10,085 nucleotides of DNA from an uncultured Ruminococcus sp. (GTDB lineage: Bacteria; Bacillota; Clostridia; Oscillospirales; Acutalibacteraceae): positions 1 through 10,085 of the forward strand of contig CACXHC010000226.1 of assembly GCA_902767285.1 (NCBI GenBank). Direction: 5' to 3'. Under the pieces are notes generated by a model. That model did not search any database, was not told where the DNA came from, and saw only the letters and a program-made list of their open reading frames with translations. The position numbers and the translations under genes are program-made. Below, piece after piece: positions 6,410-10,085 of this stretch. Every line of letters starts with the position of its first letter. Position 1 is the stretch's first letter.

Positions 6410-9400
6410 ATGAGATTCAAGAAAACATTGTCGGCAATTATTGCCGCATCCATGCTTTCTTCCGTCTTTTGTACCGTTGGAGCAGTAACGGCGAGTGCTG
6501 CCGGTGCGGCTACGGTTGACGGAATCGATCCGGCGGATTTTTCGTCGTACACTACTTATGACGGAGAACTCGGAGCAATCTACACACAGTCCGGAACAAC
6601 TTTCAGAGTATGGGCTCCCACATCCACAGATGTAAAACTCAGACTCTACACAAAGGGCAGTGATGCCGAGGAGGGTGCAGAACTAATCAAAGAGGAAACA
6701 ATGACTCTTGACAAAAATACGGGTGTTTGGAGTGATTTTGTTGAAGGCGACTGCAAAAATCAGTATTACACTTATTTTGTAACCAATGCTGAAAATCCCA
6801 AAGGCGTTGAAGTAGTTGATATTTATGCTAAAGCGGCAGGTGTTAACGGCAACAGAGGTATGGTCGTAGCTCTTGACGAAACAGACCCCTCCGGTTGGGA
6901 TAAAGATACTCACAAATTAGTTAACTCCCCGACAGAAGCCGAAGTTTGGGAAATTCATATTAAAGATTTTTCGTATGACCCCGAATCCGGTGTTTCAGAG
7001 GCAAACAGAGGCAAGTACATGGCTTTCACAGAGCTTCAAACTACCCTCAACAATGCAGGCGATGTTAAAACCTGTATGAATTATATCAAAGACCTCGGTA
7101 TTAATTATGTGCAGATAAACCCAATGTATGACTATGGTTCAGTAGATGAGGCATCGGGTGACGATACACAATTCAACTGGGGCTATGACCCGAAAAACTA
7201 CAATGTTCCCGAGGGTTCGTATTCGTCAAACCCCTATGACGGCAACACAAGAATAACAGAAATGAAAACTATGATACAAACTCTTCATGAGAATGGTATC
7301 GGAGTTATTATGGACGTTGTTTACAATCATACTTATGCATCTGATACATCTTGGTTCAACCGCACTGTTCCGGGATATTATTACAGACAGACTGCTGACG
7401 GCGGTTGGTCAAACGGTTCGGGCTGCGGTAACGATACAGCCTCCGAGCGTGAAATGTTCAAAAAATATATGGTTGACTCTGTAACATATTGGGCAGAGGA
7501 GTATCATATTGACGGATTCAGATTTGACCTTATGGGCTTGCATGACTGCGATACAATGGATGCAGTTCGTGATTCGCTCGACAAAATCGACTCAAGAATA
7601 CTTATGTACGGTGAGGGCTGGACTCTCGGTACAACAACAGATAAACGCAACTGGGCAGGAAACAAAACATCGCTTTGTATTCAGGCTAAAGCATCGAAGA
7701 TAAGCGACAGAATCGGCTTCTTCAATGATGATGTTCGTGACGCACTCAAAGGTAAGGCATTTGATGATCTCACATCTCCCGGATATATTTCGGGCAACAC
7801 AGGTGCGGCAGGAACAATATTCAAGAGTATCACAGGACATTATAATACATCTAACTGGAAAACGAAGGCTCCCGGTCAGAATGTCGTATACTCATGCTGT
7901 CACGATAACCAAACTCTTTGGGACAGACTCGTTGCATCAACATACGGTTCTGCGGCAGCTGACGAAATCTATGACAAGAGAAACGAAAGATTCGTTTCGG
8001 GCAATAAGCTTAGCGGTGCGATTGTTTTGACATCTCAGGGAATTTCGTTCATGCTCGCAGGCGAGGAGTTCGGAAGAACAAAGTACGGCGATCATAACAG
8101 CTATCGTTCATCTCCAGAAATAAATAAACTCGACTGGTCAAGAACAGTTGATTATGCTGACATAGTTTCTTACTATAAAGGACTTATTCAGTTGAGAAAT
8201 GCTTATCCCGGATTTACAGATGCAACTCTTGATTCGGGTAAAGCAATAGAAGAACTCGAAACTCCTAAGGGCGTTATCGGATACAAACTTCCCAACGTAA
8301 CAGGTAATACCGCAAACGCATGGAAAAATGTGGTAGTTTACTTCAACGGAAATCTTACCGATTCACAAGAAGTTACACTTCCGCAGATTTCGGGTTCGGT
8401 TGTAGTTGCAAAAGGTGATTTGAATGGTGACGGTGTTATCACAGCGGATGACGCACTCACTACACTTCGTTCAACAACAGGGCTCGAAGAACTTTCGGCA
8501 GAGCAGATTGCAGCAGCTGACATCGACGGTGACGGCGTTGTTACTGCAAACGACGCACTTATCATTCTCAGAATCAGTGCAGGACTTCAGGACGCTCCTA
8601 ATACAAGCGGTGATGCAAGCACAGTTTACTCGGTAATCGTTGACGATCAGACCGCCGGTATAGCTGAAATATCAACAGTTTCGGGCAAAGCAGTAATTGC
8701 TCCGAACTCGGCACTTATCCTTGTTCCCAAGACAGATTACGACAGCGTAAATGTCGGCGAAAAATATTATCCCAATGAGGGTACTGTGGTTGTTAAGCAC
8801 GTTGACAAATCGACAGGCGAAACACTCTTCAAAACAACTCTCAGAGGCGTAGAGGGTCAGGCATATACTACATCTGTTGCAGATGACCTTTCTCTTGAAT
8901 ACGATTTCGATTCCATAAAAGACAATAACGCTTCCGGTAAAATCACAAAAGGCACAACAGAAGTAGTTTATTACTATACTCCTTATCCGGGCGGAGTAGG
9001 AACGGTTACAGTTAAGTATATTGATAAAGATACAAACAAAGCTCTTGCAGAATCCGTTACAACAAGAGCAAGAGCAGGCGAGACATATACTTCAACAGAA
9101 CTCGGTTTCCCGTGGTACAAGCTGGTAAGCAAGCCCGAAAATGCACAAGGCACATACACAGGCGATACAATCGAAGTAGTTTACGCTTACGAGGCAACAG
9201 ACGAGGTTGTTGAATCGACAATCCACGTTGCTATGGGCGAAAATACTAAGTTCACACCTTATCTCCATGTATGGAATATTTATGATCCCTCGAATGGTTC
9301 TAAAACATACGGAACATCATGGCCGGGCGTTCTTCTCGAAGATGCAGACGGTGATGGCTGGTATGAGTATACGTTCCAGAACGGTAACGGTTATAAGTGG

Positions 9401-10054
9401 ATACTCAACGACAATAACGGTTCACAAACAGCAGATATGTCATCGGCAGGCGATATTTGGGTAGTTGCTAACGGTTCGGCAAGCAAAGTTACAGTTTATG
9501 ACTATAACCCCGATAAGGGCGAACCTACTGATAGTGACGTTGTTAAAGGTACGCTTGTTGTAAAACATATTGACGAAAACGGCAAAGATATAGTTGCTCC
9601 GAAAGAAACATCAAGACCCGTTGATACAGCATACGAAACAGCACCGCTTGACAATGCTTGGTACACTGTTGATGAATCTAAACTTCCCGATAATGCAACC
9701 GGAAAATATATTGATGGTCAAATAGAGGTAGTTTATTATTATACAGCAGTTCCCACAAAGCAGGTTACAGCACACGTTAAACTTGCAGATGACGCAAAGT
9801 TCAAACCGTACTTCTATTTCTGGAATGCTAAGTCCGAAACATCGTGGCCCGGCGAGGCTATGACCGATGAAGATCAGGACGGTTGGTATGAATGGACTAT
9901 CGAAGTTGGCGAGAAGTTCAATTGGATTCTCAACAACGGTAAAGGCGTTCAGTCTGACGATATGGAAGGCGAAGGCGATTTGTGGATAATTGCTACATCT
10001 CCATCGAATTTCACAGTTCACGCTACAAACCCCGATAAAGAAATCAGCGGCTAA
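6410..10054 (+). CDS. pulA: Secreted dockerin-bearing type I pullulanase (CBM48-GH13, dockerin, MucBP and two CBM26-like modules)
   Basis: Extracellular debranching enzyme (1214 aa), paralogous to the preceding gene. The signal peptide (1-30, cut after A-S-A) leads directly into CBM48 (about 54-150) without the acidic linker of its neighbour. The GH13 core keeps D302-V-V-Y-N-H307, nucleophile D373 in G-F-R-F-D, acid E402 in Y-G-E-G-W, H498-D499 and the F-N-W-G-Y-D-P motif. A complete type I dockerin (669-727) interrupts the beta-sandwich domain behind the catalytic core. Then follow MucBP (790-858), MucBP (864-933), CBM26-like (935-1037), MucBP (1046-1115) and CBM26-like (1117-1214). Both CBM26-like modules carry S-W-P-G and D-G-W-Y. 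There is no transmembrane anchor or sorting signal, so cell association must come from cohesin binding or from starch itself. The dockerin implies a cohesin scaffold encoded elsewhere, as in the R. bromii amylosome. Confidence 0.94.
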   Translation: MRFKKTLSAIIAASMLSSVFCTVGAVTASAAGAATVDGIDPADFSSYTTYDGELGAIYTQSGTTFRVWAPTSTDVKLRLYTKGSDAEEGAELIKEETMTLDKNTGVWSDFVEGDCKNQYYTYFVTNAENPKGVEVVDIYAKAAGVNGNRGMVVALDETDPSGWDKDTHKLVNSPTEAEVWEIHIKDFSYDPESGVSEANRGKYMAFTELQTTLNNAGDVKTCMNYIKDLGINYVQINPMYDYGSVDEASGDDTQFNWGYDPKNYNVPEGSYSSNPYDGNTRITEMKTMIQTLHENGIGVIMDVVYNHTYASDTSWFNRTVPGYYYRQTADGGWSNGSGCGNDTASEREMFKKYMVDSVTYWAEEYHIDGFRFDLMGLHDCDTMDAVRDSLDKIDSRILMYGEGWTLGTTTDKRNWAGNKTSLCIQAKASKISDRIGFFNDDVRDALKGKAFDDLTSPGYISGNTGAAGTIFKSITGHYNTSNWKTKAPGQNVVYSCCHDNQTLWDRLVASTYGSAAADEIYDKRNERFVSGNKLSGAIVLTSQGISFMLAGEEFGRTKYGDHNSYRSSPEINKLDWSRTVDYADIVSYYKGLIQLRNAYPGFTDATLDSGKAIEELETPKGVIGYKLPNVTGNTANAWKNVVVYFNGNLTDSQEVTLPQISGSVVVAKGDLNGDGVITADDALTTLRSTTGLEELSAEQIAAADIDGDGVVTANDALIILRISAGLQDAPNTSGDASTVYSVIVDDQTAGIAEISTVSGKAVIAPNSALILVPKTDYDSVNVGEKYYPNEGTVVVKHVDKSTGETLFKTTLRGVEGQAYTTSVADDLSLEYDFDSIKDNNASGKITKGTTEVVYYYTPYPGGVGTVTVKYIDKDTNKALAESVTTRARAGETYTSTELGFPWYKLVSKPENAQGTYTGDTIEVVYAYEATDEVVESTIHVAMGENTKFTPYLHVWNIYDPSNGSKTYGTSWPGVLLEDADGDGWYEYTFQNGNGYKWILNDNNGSQTADMSSAGDIWVVANGSASKVTVYDYNPDKGEPTDSDVVKGTLVVKHIDENGKDIVAPKETSRPVDTAYETAPLDNAWYTVDESKLPDNATGKYIDGQIEVVYYYTAVPTKQVTAHVKLADDAKFKPYFYFWNAKSETSWPGEAMTDEDQDGWYEWTIEVGEKFNWILNNGKGVQSDDMEGEGDLWIIATSPSNFTVHATNPDKEISG
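8414..8590 (+). other. Type I dockerin domain within the second pullulanase
   Basis: Two calcium-binding F-hand loops, D670-L-N-G-D-G-V-I-T-A-D-D681 and D704-I-D-G-D-G-V-V-T-A-N-D715, each followed by a helix of the A-L-x-x-L-R type. This is a full-length duplicated dockerin of 59 residues. It is expected to bind a cohesin module with calcium. Confidence 0.92.
8999..10054 (+). repeat. Tandem MucBP-CBM26 two-module unit, two copies
   Basis: Residues 864-1045 and 1046-1214 each consist of one MucBP-like module of about 70 residues (G-T-x-x-V-K-x-I-D start, V-V-Y-x-Y end) followed by one CBM26-like module of about 100 residues (W-N, S-W-P-G, D-G-W-Y-E, W-I-L-N). The order suggests duplication of the pair as a unit; protein similarity is clear, DNA similarity is diverged. 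Confidence 0.75.
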
Positions 10055-10085
10055 ATCCTTCTTGAATATGGGGGCTTGAATGTGG
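10055..10085. other. Short non-coding end of window
   Basis: Thirty-one bases after the stop codon of the second pullulanase. No complete hairpin, promoter or start codon with ribosome-binding site is visible before the edge, so the end of the transcript cannot be placed. Confidence 0.6.

Overview
The window looks like chromosomal DNA of a starch-degrading gut Bacillota, most likely a Ruminococcus or other Oscillospiraceae relative. The basis is moderate GC with Firmicutes-type ribosome-binding sites and promoters, a Clostridia-style short AbrB protein with a zinc ribbon, and a secreted type I pullulanase that carries a type I dockerin together with MucBP and CBM26-like modules. That combination is known from the amylosome of Ruminococcus bromii. 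The species cannot be named from the sequence alone.

Layout, all genes on the + strand: (1) positions 1-2477 hold the 3' part of a large gene that is already open at the window edge. It encodes a coiled-coil start followed by long Pro/Gln/Ala-rich linkers carrying four copies of an unusual RanBP2-like zinc finger. It ends at a strong hairpin terminator (2493-2530). (2) A near-consensus sigma-A promoter (2581-2609) drives an 81-codon AbrB/SpoVT-type regulator with a C-terminal zinc ribbon (2659-2904). (3) An intergenic region of about 200 bp with two overlapping promoter candidates precedes a membrane-anchored type I pullulanase (3104-6319, GTG start). (4) After a 90-bp gap containing a hairpin without a T-tract comes a second, paralogous type I pullulanase (6410-10054). 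It is secreted, carries a dockerin inserted in its post-catalytic beta domain, and has two C-terminal CBM26-like modules. The last 31 bases hold no recognisable feature.

The two pullulanases share CBM48, GH13 catalytic core and the order MucBP-MucBP-CBM26-MucBP, then differ at the end: one finishes in a transmembrane anchor, the other in an extra starch-binding module, with an internal dockerin for docking to a scaffold. Together they look like a cell-bound and a scaffold-bound version of the same debranching activity (alpha-1,6 bonds in amylopectin or pullulan). The AbrB-type gene just upstream is a plausible but unproven local regulator. The zinc-finger protein lies behind a terminator and appears functionally unrelated to starch use; it is the least explained item in the window.
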